From contig NW_026611618.1 of NCBI RefSeq assembly GCF_028009165.1, positions 1,922,001-1,986,000 of the forward strand: a DNA stretch of 64,000 nucleotides. Reading direction: 5' to 3'. Each line of letters opens with the position of its first letter. Position 1 is the first letter of the stretch. This document shows, piece after piece, positions 49,301 to 59,722 of this stretch. The notes under the pieces are model-generated. The model was given only the letters and a program-made list of their open reading frames with translations, did no database searches and was not told the origin of the DNA. The stretch comes from Akanthomyces muscarius (taxonomy: Eukaryota > Ascomycota > Sordariomycetes > Hypocreales > Cordycipitaceae). Both the position numbers and the translations under genes were made by a program.

Positions 49301-50496
49301 AACCGTCGTGCTTTTTTTTCTGCTTGGTGGCCCAGCTAATGATGAGACGCTACCAGTCGGGAAATTGGGCAGTGGTTGCTGGACAGCTGCGGATGTCGCC
49401 GCCACCATAACCACCACTGCCACTAACTACCCAACGCACTGCACTGTACATACATCACAACCTCGACGCTCATGACCCTGCCTGCCAAATACGAGCCTCC
49501 TGCCAACCAACCAACCCGCTAGCGCTCCGCCGCTATTTATTACATACACATCAACACGTTCTTTTTGATTGTTGTTGCACGCCTGCCTGCAAGCCGCACG
49601 CCAGCTCATCCCTGCAAACACACGCCCCCCAAGACGCCGCCCTCGCATACTCCAGCCAGTTCTACTCCAGCCTGTTTCGTCTCGCCTCGCCCTTCTCCAG
49701 GAAAAGACAGAAAAAAACCACTCGTGCCACGCGCCGCAAAGCCCTCCGGACTCCCCTTCCCCACGGCCGGGCCACAAAGCTACGCATGCTGCAAGCCCTC
49801 TCCGTCCATCGACCACGCCAGCACGACCGGGGCTCCGCCTTGCAATCGCCTCTGCGACGTTGGTTTGCCGACCTGACCAGTCCCATACGCCGGCTAGTGC
49901 AAAATAGGGCCCTTTCTTCCCGTTTCGTTACTGCCACCAGCACCTATTTTTTCTCTCTCACTCGCTAGTTAGTTCGGCCTTTGCTTCCCTCTTCAGACAG
50001 TGCTGGTGGTGCTGGAACATAGTCCCTGGTAACCTCGAAAACGGCGGCCCGTTTCTTTGGCTTCTAAAAATCCCGTCCGGCCGGCACCAACTTCCACCAC
50101 TCCTACTGCTTGCTACCTCCTTTCGCAACGCAACAAATCCGACCTGGTCCTCCCTTGTCCCTTTTCCATCATCTCATCTGGGAAAGAGAAAATCCTTTTA
50201 CATAACGATCCGTCGGGTGCACATCTGGAGCCTCCCGTCCCGCCTCATCTCACTCACCCCATCTACTTGCTACCTGCTGCAGCGCACTCGCACACACACC
50301 ACACACACCTCACCCGCTGCGCCAGACTAGCTCACCTCGACGTTACCACCACATGCCTCGGGCCGTTTCTGTACATTCAGCATCGTTCCGTCCATCCATC
50401 CATGCGCTAGCTTGATCGCAACTTTATATATATCACTCTGCTTCCCCGGGGACCCGCCCTCTCGTCTTGACCTGCCTTCCCCTTCCAGCACATGTT
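46323..50496. other. 4.2-kb dam1-hxk3 divergent region
   Basis: No gene is recognised between the divergent starts of dam1 and hxk3, and in particular no transporter-like run of hydrophobic segments. Sequence from about 49400 to 50490 is C/T-rich, like a long hxk3 leader. An Ndt80-like site (ATTTGCGGC, reading GCCGCAAAT on the minus strand) is at 46962-46970 and a GCCACAAAG at 49770-49778. G10 lies near 48422. Confidence 0.55.
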
Positions 50497-52225
50497 ATGC
50501 AGCCGCTCGTTTCTGCAATGACCACCTTTAGGAAAGCCTTCTTCGCCGCGCTCGTCAAGAGCCTGCTTCGCGGCAAGTCTCTGATCCAGGCCATCCTCGC
50601 CTTCTGGACCCATCCCGCTGGCTCCAAGGATCACGTCGCGCCGCAAAAGAGCCTGCAGGACTTCCTTAAGGAGGCCGAAGCAGCTCTGCTCGGGCCCGTC
50701 AGCGGTGATGGCCTCGTCAAGCTTTCCGGTGATCTGCGCAAACAGTTCTTCGATGCTCTCCAGACGGATGGAGAGTCCATGCTGCCCTCCTACAGCCATC
50801 AGCTGCCCACCGGCCAAGAGCATGGTCAATATCTTGCCCTCGATGTCGGCGGCTCTACTCTCCGCGTCGCCCTGGTAAAGCTGTCGGGTCGCTCGTCTGG
50901 CGCCAACAGTGACGGCGACATTGTCAGCATGCGGAGCTTCAAAATCACCAGAGATATCAAGAACCTCGAAGGCATGGCTTTCTTCAACTGGATGGCCGCT
51001 AGAATAAAGGAAACCCTGTCTTCCAGCCTTAAGCAGGACACTCATACGGAGAAGCCGATTCCTGTGGCTCTTGCTTGGAGTTTTCCTATCGAGTAAGTAC
51101 AGCCGTTTATTGCATACCAAATACATCAATATTAACCGTTTCCAGGCAAACTTCACTGGGTGGTGGCAAGTTTGGACGAATGGGCAAGGGATTCCTCGCC
51201 GATGTTGGTCTTCTGGGACAAGATCTGGGCGACATTATCAAAAAGGCGAGCGAGAACGAGGGACTCAACGTCGAGCTGCAGGCTATACTCAACGACTCGA
51301 GCGCGTGCCTGCTGTCTCGCGCCTACTCTCACCCTTCAACTCGCTTCGGTCTCATTCTCGGCACTGGCGTCAACATTGCCGCCTACATGCCTGTCTCCAC
51401 CATGGATCGTGCCAAGTTTGGCGTCCGTCCTACCGGCTGGTTCGACGAGGCCAGCCACGTCATTGTCAACACCGAGCTCGGCATGTTTGGCACCGATATC
51501 CTTCCCTTGACCCGATGGGACAAGATTCTCCTCAAGGATCACCCCCGACCCGACTTCCAGCCTCTGGAGTACCTAGTGAGCGGCATGTATCTCGGCGAGA
51601 TTGTCCGCATCGCTATTGTCGAGGCCGTTGCGTCGACGGGCCTTCTCGGAGGCGTCCTGCCCGAGTCGCTCACCACTAATTACGCCCTGGGAACTGACAC
51701 GATCTCCATGATCGGAAGGTACGTCAAGCCGAATCCCTCTTCCTGATTCATCAAACTAACTGTTGTATGTGTAGTGATTCGACATCAGATCTCACTGACG
51801 CCATCAAACTGTTTTCTGAGCGCCACCCCTCCACGCATGTCCCCACCACCTCTGACATGGCCGCCATCAAGGCGCTCGCTACCTTTGTCTCCGTTCGTTC
51901 CAGCGCTCTCGTTGCCACATGCCTCTACACCCTCTGGGATGCCCGCCTCGAGGGCGAGCGAGACCTTGTCCAGACGCTATCTGCAGACTCTTCTCTGCGC
52001 AAGCGTGTCGAGGAGGACATTGAGCTGGAGAAGACGACCGTCTCCTTCAACGGCAGCGTCATTGAAAACTTCCCCGGCTATCTCGAGAGCTGCCAGCGCT
52101 ACGTGACCGAGCTGCTGCAGAGCAATGGATATGCCAAGACCCGAAGCATCGAGCTCGTTCCCGCCAAGGAGAGCTCGCTCATTGGAGCTGCCGTCACTCT
52201 AGCATGCATCAACCCAGAGGCATAG
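50497..52225 (+). CDS. hxk3: Hexokinase-family N-acetylglucosamine kinase
   Basis: Three exons (50497-51092, 51146-51718, 51775-52225) join to 539 residues. Hexokinase signatures are present but divergent: LALDVGGSTLRVALVKL for the phosphate-1 loop, AWSFPIEQTSLGGGKFGRMGKGF for the sugar region, ILNDSSACLLSRAY with the expected catalytic Asp, GLILGTGVNIAAYMP, and NTELGMFGTDILPLTRWD. Location in the cluster and the divergent sequence argue for GlcNAc as substrate rather than glucose, as shown for Trichoderma HXK3. A short hydrophobic N-terminal segment (about residues 10-35, FFAALVKSLLRGKSLIQAIL) is unusual for a cytosolic kinase. The first in-frame ATG is 50497; MTTFRK at 50518 is equally possible. 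An out-of-frame ATG at 50492 precedes it. Confidence 0.93.
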
Positions 52226-52904
52226 TTGTATTTACAAGACCTCTGCGTGATCTGCACATGATACCTCGTTCATTATTGGGCTTCTGTTTATATTTTATTC
52301 TGTGTATTTTTGGAGCTTGTTCTACGAAGCATTGGGATGTATGACCAAGACGTCAACATACATAGAGGCGCAGGCTAGCATTGTTTGATTTTTTTTTTCT
52401 TGTTCCCAAGGCGTATCTTTGGACTGTCTATAATCTATAGTTGCTCGCGATACGAGTTGCAACTTTGTGAATTGGTCACTCTTACTAAAACCTCTTTTTT
52501 GATTGGAAAGGCTTCGTCTTGGCGGTCGATGCTTAGTAAAGCCTGGAGGCTCTCAGCGGATTGCCAGAGCAAACGTTTGCACCAAAACATTGATCATAGC
52601 CATAACAGCGTTCAGACCATCCAGCAAATTAGGCAACCAACCAGAAACAACTACCAAACTGATTGCTCGGATGTTTGTCCTATGTCTGGACAACTTACAG
52701 TGTGGGGCGCTAAAGCGTTACCCTACGCATTGGCGCTTGAATCCGAGGCCTCCGCTTTTCGTCGCGGGCTGTGCAGTGTAGGGTGTACAAGGTACCCTGT
52801 CGCATGCCGATGGTGAAGCACACGACACTTCCAACACCTCTGTAAATACCACAAACCAAGTTCTCTATGCACGCATCTGCTGCAGACACGCACATCTAGA
52901 CACA
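52226..52904. other. intergenic between hxk3 and the nucleotidase-like gene
   Basis: hxk3 3' flank and the promoter of the downstream gene. No gene is seen. Confidence 0.6.
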
Positions 52905-55129
52905 ATGGGAAGACAAGAGCCCACCGCGGAGCCGCGGGTCACATACTCGTCTGGTCGCTCTGGCGGCGGTGACGTACCGGACCTTCGGATCATGCACTAC
53001 AACGATGTGTACCATGTTGATCCTTCCAGCGCTGAACCAGTCGGAGGATTTCCAAGATTCATGACCATGTGCAAGGAGTACCGAAACGGCAGTCAATTCG
53101 CCGGTCAGCCAGAGCTCATCACCCTCTTTTCTGGCGACGCGTTCAACCCTAGTCTCGAAAGCAGTGTTACCAAGGGTGCGTCTATAGTCCATCGCATGGC
53201 TGCAAGCCGCATCTTGTTCATTGTATTCTAACTTCAAACCCCAGGCAAGCATATGATCCCTGTTCTCAATGCCATTGGGACTGACGTGGCATGCGTGGGA
53301 GTGAGTGAACTATGGTCTAATTTTATGCGCGCCGGCACGGCTGTTGCGGTTGAAGGTACTGACATTGCTGAAAGAATCACGACTTTGACTTTGGCGTCAA
53401 GCAGTTTGAGGCGCTGACCGAAAAGTGCAAATTCCCCTGGCTCATTGCCAATGTCCTGGATCCGGCGCTGGGCAAAGACGTGCCTATCGGGAATGCCAAG
53501 CCGACGCACATGATGACGTCGTCCAACGGCATCAAAATCGGCATCATCGGCCTGGGAGAGCGCGAGTGGCTCGCAACCATCAACAGCCTGCCGCCTGATC
53601 TAATCTACAAATCCGCCACCGCCACCGCAAAGGAGCTCGTGCCCAAGCTCAGGGCGGACGGCGCCGAGATCATCATCTGCCTCAGCCACCAGCGGGAGCC
53701 CAACGACGTCAAGCTGGCGGAGCAGACGGATGGCCTGATTGACATCATCCTGGGAGGCCACGACCACTTTTACAACCACCAGCTCGTCAACGGCACGCAC
53801 GTGCTTCGTTCCGGGACCGACTTTAAAAATCTCAGCTACATTGAGGCCCGCCGGAGCAAAGAGCGCCCAGACAAGTGGGATTTCGACATCTGGAGGCGCG
53901 ATGTTACTTCGAAAGTAAAGGAGCACTACCCCTCGAAAAAGCTCGTCAAGAATCTCACGGCCGACCTGAAGAAGTCGCTGGCCAAACCCATCGGCTGGTG
54001 CGCCATGCCGCTTGACGCGCGCTTCAGCACCGTCCGCACAAAGGAGTCCAACATTGGAAACTTTGTCTGCGACATCATGCGGCAGCACTACCATGCCGAC
54101 TGCTGCATCATGGCGTCGGGCACGATTCGCGGTGACCAAATCTATCCGCCCGGGGCGGTTCGAATGAAGGACGTGACGACGTGCTTCCCTTTTGAGGACC
54201 CTGTCGTTTTGCTGCGCGTCACGGGCCAGGCCATCTGGGACGCGATTGAGAATGGCGTATCTACGTACCCCGCGCAGGAAGGCCGATTTCCCCAAGTCTC
54301 GAATATCGTGTTTTCCTTTGACCCGTCGCGGGAGAGGAACAAGCGCGTGCTGTCACTCGACATTGGTGGCAAGCCGTGCGAGCCGAAGAAAAAGTATCTC
54401 CTCACCACAAGAGGATATATGGGCAGAGGCAAAGGTATGGCCACTAATACAGCTCTGTAAAGCGTCAATCACCGGAGAGAACTAACGCGCAAAGTAGATG
54501 GCTATGATAGCTTGCTTGTCGAGTCGGAAGGTGGAAAAGCAGAAGAGCTCGTGGACGAAGAAAACGGCATCCTCATCAGCACCATGCTGCGCCAGTACTT
54601 CATGGCCCTCCGCACTGTCGGCAAGTGGCGCAAGCTCTCGGAGCACTGGGAGGCCGTGGCGTCCAAGCTCAAGAGCAACACGCAGGAGGACGCCGCGCGG
54701 GCCATGTCCCCGTCCGAGGACCTCGAGCGGAGCCTGACGCTGTCGCGCGAGAGCTCCTATCAAAACGACGCGGCGGACCGGAGCAACAGCTGGCACGGCT
54801 TCATCCTGGCGCGGCTGGGCCACAACAAGCCGCCGCACGACGACGACGACGAAGACGACGAGGCGCTGCACGAGATTGCGGAGGATGGTGTGACTGAGGA
54901 AGAGGAGGAGAAGGAGGAGCAGGAGCTGGATGTGGGCGCCGACCCGGACAATGAGATGGACATTGAGATTCTGCTGCTGAGAAAGTTTTGGGCGCGCTGG
55001 ACGAGAAAGGCGGGCATCAAGTCGTGCGTGTGCGAGCCGGCGGGCGATGGGGGATGCTTGGTGGACTGGACGAGGCTGATTGCGCCGACGGTAGAGGGCA
55101 GAATCACCATGGTGGAAAGCAAGACGTAA
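52905..55129 (+). CDS. 5'-nucleotidase/UshA-family metallophosphoesterase
   Basis: Four exons (52905-53175, 53245-53300, 53375-54434, 54498-55129) join to 672 residues. The N-terminal calcineurin-like phosphoesterase domain has MHYNDVYHVD, TLFSGDAFNPS, VGNHDFDFG and ILGGHDHFYNH, covering the dimetal ligands. The 5'-nucleotidase C-terminal domain follows with FSTVRTKESNIGNFVCDIMR, CIMASGTIRG, FPFEDPVVLLRVTG and AIWDAIENGVSTYP. The C-terminal 150 residues contain a strongly acidic D/E run (about 560-615). There is no signal peptide, unlike the secreted bacterial and surface enzymes, so an intracellular nucleotide or sugar-phosphate substrate is likely but unknown. It follows hxk3 on the same strand and ends 171 bp from the convergent chitosanase gene. 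Cluster membership is not proven. Confidence 0.92.
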
Positions 55130-55300
55130 GATGAAAAAAAGGAGCAAACAAGAAAAGAAATAGAAGTGATGGTCATGATATGTATAGAGAGCCTATTCGA
55201 TATTTTTGATATATACAATTTGGGTTCTTATAGGCCTGGCTGCCGGACGGGTGTTCTTTAAAAGACAATTCTAATCTCTTGACTTGAAGAAACCCTCCGT

Positions 55301-56346
55301 CTAGGCACGCGCGCACTTGCCAGACTGGCAGACAAGGTCATCGGAGCAGTCATTCTCGTCCTTGCAGCTCGCGCCCTCGCAGTGGCCCTCCCACGAGCAG
55401 CTCGGCGGGGGCGGGTTGGTGCCGCCGCCGCCGCCGCCGATGCGCTGGATGAGCTTGTCGCCGAGACCCGCGATGCTGCCCGCAAACTCGTCGTAGCTGC
55501 CGGCGTGCCACTTGGCGCCGCTCTTGCCCGGCACGGCGTCGTGGCCCGGGAAGGCGATGAAGAGCACGTCGTTGTCATCGTGGCCGCTGTTGCCGTTGAC
55601 GGCCGACTTGCCAAAGCACGCGGTGGCGAGGGAGATGCTGGCCTCGCCGACCATGGCCTGCGGGCCGTCGTCGCCGTTGGTGTCGCCCCAGATGCCGTAG
55701 ATCTGCACATTATTCTGTCAATTTCTTTTTTTTTGTTGAAAAAAGTAAGAGGAAACGGGGGGGGGGGGGGGGGGGGCCTTACCAGCTTATTGTTGCAGAC
55801 AACCGCCATGACGGAGAGCGGCTCCACGCCGTAGTCTTGCGGGTTAAAGTTGGGGTAGCCGCTCCGCGTGCCCTCGTTGCCAAAGACGACGTAGGGGTGG
55901 ATAAAGGCGTCCAGGTCCCGCTGGCCGGTGCCGTACGAGGCGACGGTGCCCTGGAAGGAGGTGATGGACTGGGTGTCGCCGGAGCTGCCGCAGCGGCCGT
56001 CGTCGGCGGGGCCGTGCTGGATGCCGTCGCAGTCAATGTCCATGTTGACGAGGTTGCCGCCCTTGCCCTGGAGGTAGAGGACGCGGTAGTCGTTCATGTG
56101 GTCGCCGCAGTAGGAGAATGCTGTGCTTTTCCGTTAGCTGGGCTGTCGGAAGACGGAGAGGGGGGAGCGGGTGGGAAACGTACAGCCATCGTCGCCTTCG
56201 ATGCTGTGAAAGCCAGACTTGAGCTTATTGCTGCACTGGCCCTGGCCGCGCACCGAGTTGTAAAAGTCGCGGACGTTGGTGGGAATGTCCCGTGCGGTGG
56301 CGACGGCGGCCAGGGAGAGGAGGAGGGTGGAGCGGAGAGAAGCCAT
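55301..56346 (-). CDS. Secreted GH75 chitosanase with cysteine-rich tail
   Basis: Three exons (56346-56184, 56120-55783, 55702-55301) join to 300 residues. The N terminus MASLRSTLLLSLAAVATA is a signal peptide. The GH75 domain (about 25-245) shows [77 protein letters not shown] and ATACFGKSAVNGNSGHDDNDV. It should cut chitosan between glucosamine units outside the cell. A Gly-rich then Pro-rich linker leads to a cysteine-rich tail (CSWEGHCEGASC..CSDDLVC..GKC). The catalytic Asp and Glu of the family are expected in the [15 protein letters not shown] region. Intron 2 begins GTAAGG followed at once by 20 C. Its closeness to the GlcNAc genes suggests shared chitin/chitosan use. Confidence 0.93.
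55757..55776. repeat. G20 homopolymer in chitosanase intron 2
   Basis: Run of 20 G on the plus strand; on the sense strand it is C20 starting at intron base +7, right after the donor GTAAGG. Confidence 0.92.
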
Positions 56347-58286
56347 GTTTTTCTTGCAAGGAGTATATATGGGATTGTTCAATTGAAACTATCTTGAGAA
56401 ACAACGGGAAGATTGTGGTCAAATCAGCAGGAGATAGGCTCAGGCTATATAGTTGCGTGAGCGCTCCATCAGCTAGCTGGCTCAGACAAGGGGGCCATGC
56501 TGTAAGCCAAGATCGTGACGAAATTTCAAGACAAGGGTCGCATTTGACGACCACTTTCGAACCTTCAGCCCCGGTCGCCCCAGTTCTAGTCTCTTGAATC
56601 GATCAAGAAAATTCCCACGAATAAGCAGCCGAGGCCGCCCTGTTGATCAATGCCTTGCCGTCATCTGGGGTGGATCGAAAATCTTACGCCAAGGACTAGC
56701 TCCGTCGTTTCGCCCGTCAAGGTTGGCAAGCTTCCTGCCGCCCCCGGAACTGCCGAACATTTTTTTTGATTCATCCATCGGTCAGCGTCTCTCACTGCAA
56801 TAGCTGCGCCCAATTATTTAGCTGAAGCCTTGCGGGCTTGGGTGGCATGTAAGCTGTGGCTGTATCAGATCGTCACACCTGTGATAGGAACGTGGGGAAG
56901 TCGTACGGTGCCAAGCGACAAGGCCAAAAAGCCTCCCGGGCTGTCGCGCCGTGCTTTGCCGACACTTGGCTGTGCCTGTAGATCGTTGCTCGGTGCGCCC
57001 CCGGTCTGGACCCCCCCTCTTGGAGGATTGTACTGGTAAGCTGCACTTTAACATATTTTCTGCGCAGATTTGGAACGGGCCGTGATATGACGACATTTGG
57101 AGATGATGGCTTCAGCTCATTGAAGCAAAAACATGTCGAGGGTCTGGTGCCGGCCTCGGGCGAGCGGCGTGGTGGCTTTCCATGCTGACGGTGCGACAGC
57201 GAGGAGCTTGGATGCGATATTGGTGAATGGCTTGTTTGGTAACTAGTTGACAAAGTCATACGATCCAACATTTCTTCACAGTATCCCGTTTCATCGCCGT
57301 CATTGTTTTACCTAAAATAGCCCGTAGTCGGACTACCCTGGCATTGCTGTCAGAACTTAATATCGGGCGAGATCTAGAGGGCTTCGGCTGTCTCCGTCGC
57401 CCCGCGGCCACATCACACGGGAGGCTATTACAGGTCTGAGTTATGGCAATTCAAGGCGTATGCCGGCGTATCGACTTCACGATGTTGCCGTTGGAATAGT
57501 CGCAGTGAGAATCGCAAGTGCAAGTGGTTTCAGATGGTGCCAATGAACCTGGTGACTACATTGTAGATACACTGTATTCGACGCAAACTGTGAGGCTGAT
57601 AGATCTGGCCACTGCGAAGCTACAGCATCATGGGTTACCACAAAAGTTTGCAACACTTGGAAATCTGGAAAATTGTTGAATAGTTGGATCGTCGAGCGAT
57701 CAGACATTGACGAAGTTGGGATGATTTAAAGCTTGAAAGTTCTATTGAAACGGCTGGCAAAACAAACAGCGTCCGCGAATATACCGTCTGTGAGAGAAGA
57801 AAACCATTCCCGTTCTTACTTTTGTGGCTTATGTGGCGTGGCTTCTCGAAGGAGGCATGTGGATAGCAATCAAAGAGTCGTGATGTCGGCGGCACTGTCC
57901 GGCCACACAATTTTTTTATTTAGCGCGTAAGCAAGGGTCCAAAAGAAGAAGAATAGTCGCAGCCTTGGTCATGGCTGCACATTGTCGCTGGCTCGACTTT
58001 GTCGTGCAAGGCGCTCATGAAACTATTAGACTGTGTTTGACCACATGTAATGACAAAGGAAAATTGTATCAAAAGAATGGCACGCAATAATCAAGCCAAT
58101 ATTAGTGCAAGCCAAAGGGAAATAGGTATTGAAATAAGAAAACAAGAACACCAAACCATGCCCTACGTGAGCCTCCAGGCCTTTCTCACGTCTGCTCACA
58201 TCTTGATGTTTAGCGAAGCCACATGTAAAAGATCAATCTCAGGGGCGGACTTTTGCAGTTTAGACCCTGTCATCGGCGTGAACAGT
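56347..58286. other. chitosanase promoter and gene-free flank
   Basis: About 1.9 kb without a recognised gene. The first part is the upstream region of the chitosanase gene; the rest includes the 3' flank of the next minus-strand gene. Confidence 0.55.
56445..56452 (-). promoter_or_regulatory. possible TATA box of chitosanase gene
   Basis: CTATATAG lies about 100 bp upstream of the chitosanase ATG, a suitable distance for a fungal promoter. A second TATATA at 56364-56370 is too close to the ATG. Confidence 0.35.
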
Positions 58287-58811
58287 CTAGACCATGTGTC
58301 CAGCATGACGGTGACCGTCTGCAACGTGCACCCGCCGGGGAAGCTCCATGATGGAGTCGTACGCAGGCGGCTGGCTCTTATCCAGCGCGTTGGGCTTGCG
58401 CGAGAGCGAGCCGACAAGCTTGGCGCGGTAGTAGTCCTGGCGCGACGCGTGCTGCTGCTGGGCGCCGGTCTCGCCGAGCGAGTCCATTGCCATCGCCTCG
58501 CGACGCGACGAACGGCACCCGGCCGCGGCGGCACGGATATCGTCCCAGCGCTGGCGGCACCGCCAGCGCCGGCGGCTGCTCTCGCCGTCGCCGCTGCGGC
58601 TGCGGCTGGTCCTTATGGACAGCCTGTAGCGGACCCAGCAGACAAAGTACATAAGGAGGAGGAGGAGGGTGAAGAGCAGGAAGAGGCCCAGGAAAGCAAT
58701 GACGGACAGGCCAAAGGTGACGCTGCCGCCGCCGGTGAGTTGATAGGCCCAGTCGTGCATGATTGCGAGGAAGCGCTTTCCGACGCTGGGGTGATGAACG
58801 GAGTTGGACAT
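58287..58811 (-). CDS. small single-pass membrane protein with PPAY motif
   Basis: A 174-residue protein I do not recognise. It starts MSNSVHHPSVGKRFLAIMHD, has one strong membrane segment at about residues 32-60 (SVIAFLGLFLLFTLLLLLMYFVCW), then a basic region rich in R and S, and a cytosolic tail with QPPAYDSIM (about 148-155). PPxY motifs bind WW domains of Nedd4/Rsp5 ubiquitin ligases, so the protein may be an arrestin-like or Rsp5 adaptor, but that is inference only. Clear coding bias and a good hydrophobic profile support it as real. No intron seen. Confidence 0.6.
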   Translation of the reverse strand: MSNSVHHPSVGKRFLAIMHDWAYQLTGGGSVTFGLSVIAFLGLFLLFTLLLLLMYFVCWVRYRLSIRTSRSRSGDGESSRRRWRCRQRWDDIRAAAAGCRSSRREAMAMDSLGETGAQQQHASRQDYYRAKLVGSLSRKPNALDKSQPPAYDSIMELPRRVHVADGHRHAGHMV

Positions 58812-58955
58812 GTTTGAAAGATGTTCTCAAGTTTCTGTTGTAGTCTATTAGATTAAAGCCAGGCGCTGAAAGTTGGTAGAGTAGTTACCAAAGTTGTGAG
58901 TGTTTGATCCAGGCGTAGAAGGATTGCAACCAGAGTTGTTGGTTGAAAGGCTGGG

Positions 58956-59276
58956 CTAACAGCGACCCGTGTACCACTTGTACTGATGCCTGGCGTACCA
59001 AATATTGAAGCCGATGCTGACGACCACTCCGGCTGCGATGAGAATCTTTGCACCGGCGGAACAGTAGTCGCGGATGGTGTAGTCGGCGCTCTTGTCGTCC
59101 TGGTCCGAGGTGGCCGAGGACAGGGAGGCAGAGCTGGCGGCGAGCAGGAGAGCGTGCGTCTGCTGCCGATGGTAGGCAGCGGGCGTCCGCGGCTGTTGAT
59201 ACGTGGCGGGCAGGCTGGCTTCCAGATCAACCATCTGATGGGAGAACCAGGTGCGCTGAGTGCTGGGCTCGAGCAT
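58956..59276 (-). CDS. small membrane protein of unknown function
   Basis: A 106-residue frame starting MLEPSTQRTWFSHQ. A hydrophobic segment (AKILIAAGVVVSIGFNIWY) lies near the C terminus, ending RHQYKWYTGRC. The start is uncertain: the frame continues upstream without an ATG, preceded by a splice-acceptor-like TTTCTCAG, so an upstream exon may exist. Lies 145 bp upstream of the preceding small membrane protein gene, same strand. No family recognised. Confidence 0.45.
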   Translation of the reverse strand: MLEPSTQRTWFSHQMVDLEASLPATYQQPRTPAAYHRQQTHALLLAASSASLSSATSDQDDKSADYTIRDYCSAGAKILIAAGVVVSIGFNIWYARHQYKWYTGRC

Positions 59277-59722
59277 CAAAGTGTGAGACTCGGGCAGAAT
59301 GGAAGTCTTGCTGAGAAACAAGATACGGAAACGAGAGGGATGTATGTGGGGGAAAGACGAAGAAGGTGGGAGCGAATTGTCTTAGTTTTATACATTAATG
59401 GTACTATTGAAATGTGTGAAAAAAAAGCGCATACTTTGATGGCGTCGCCTTGCTGTTGTGGTGGCGTAGCTAAGTTTTGCACTTTGAAAGTCCGTTGACG
59501 CCTCACAGACGGCGTATGTATGAAATAGAGGTGCACCCGAAGTCGGAGGAAAGTAGTAAGGCGTACATGCAGATAGCCTTTCAAAAACTAACGTAGCCGT
59601 GAATCGTAGCCAACGAAATGCATGCCACAGAGTAGCCTGCCAAAGACTTCAGGTGCCAACCAACGCACGTAAAGAATATCCAGAGGCTTCAGACCCATCC
59701 AACACGAAACCCTGCGCAGCTC
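59277..59722. other. intergenic, no gene recognised
   Basis: Upstream flank of the small membrane protein gene and 3' flank of the Rossmann-fold gene. Confidence 0.55.
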
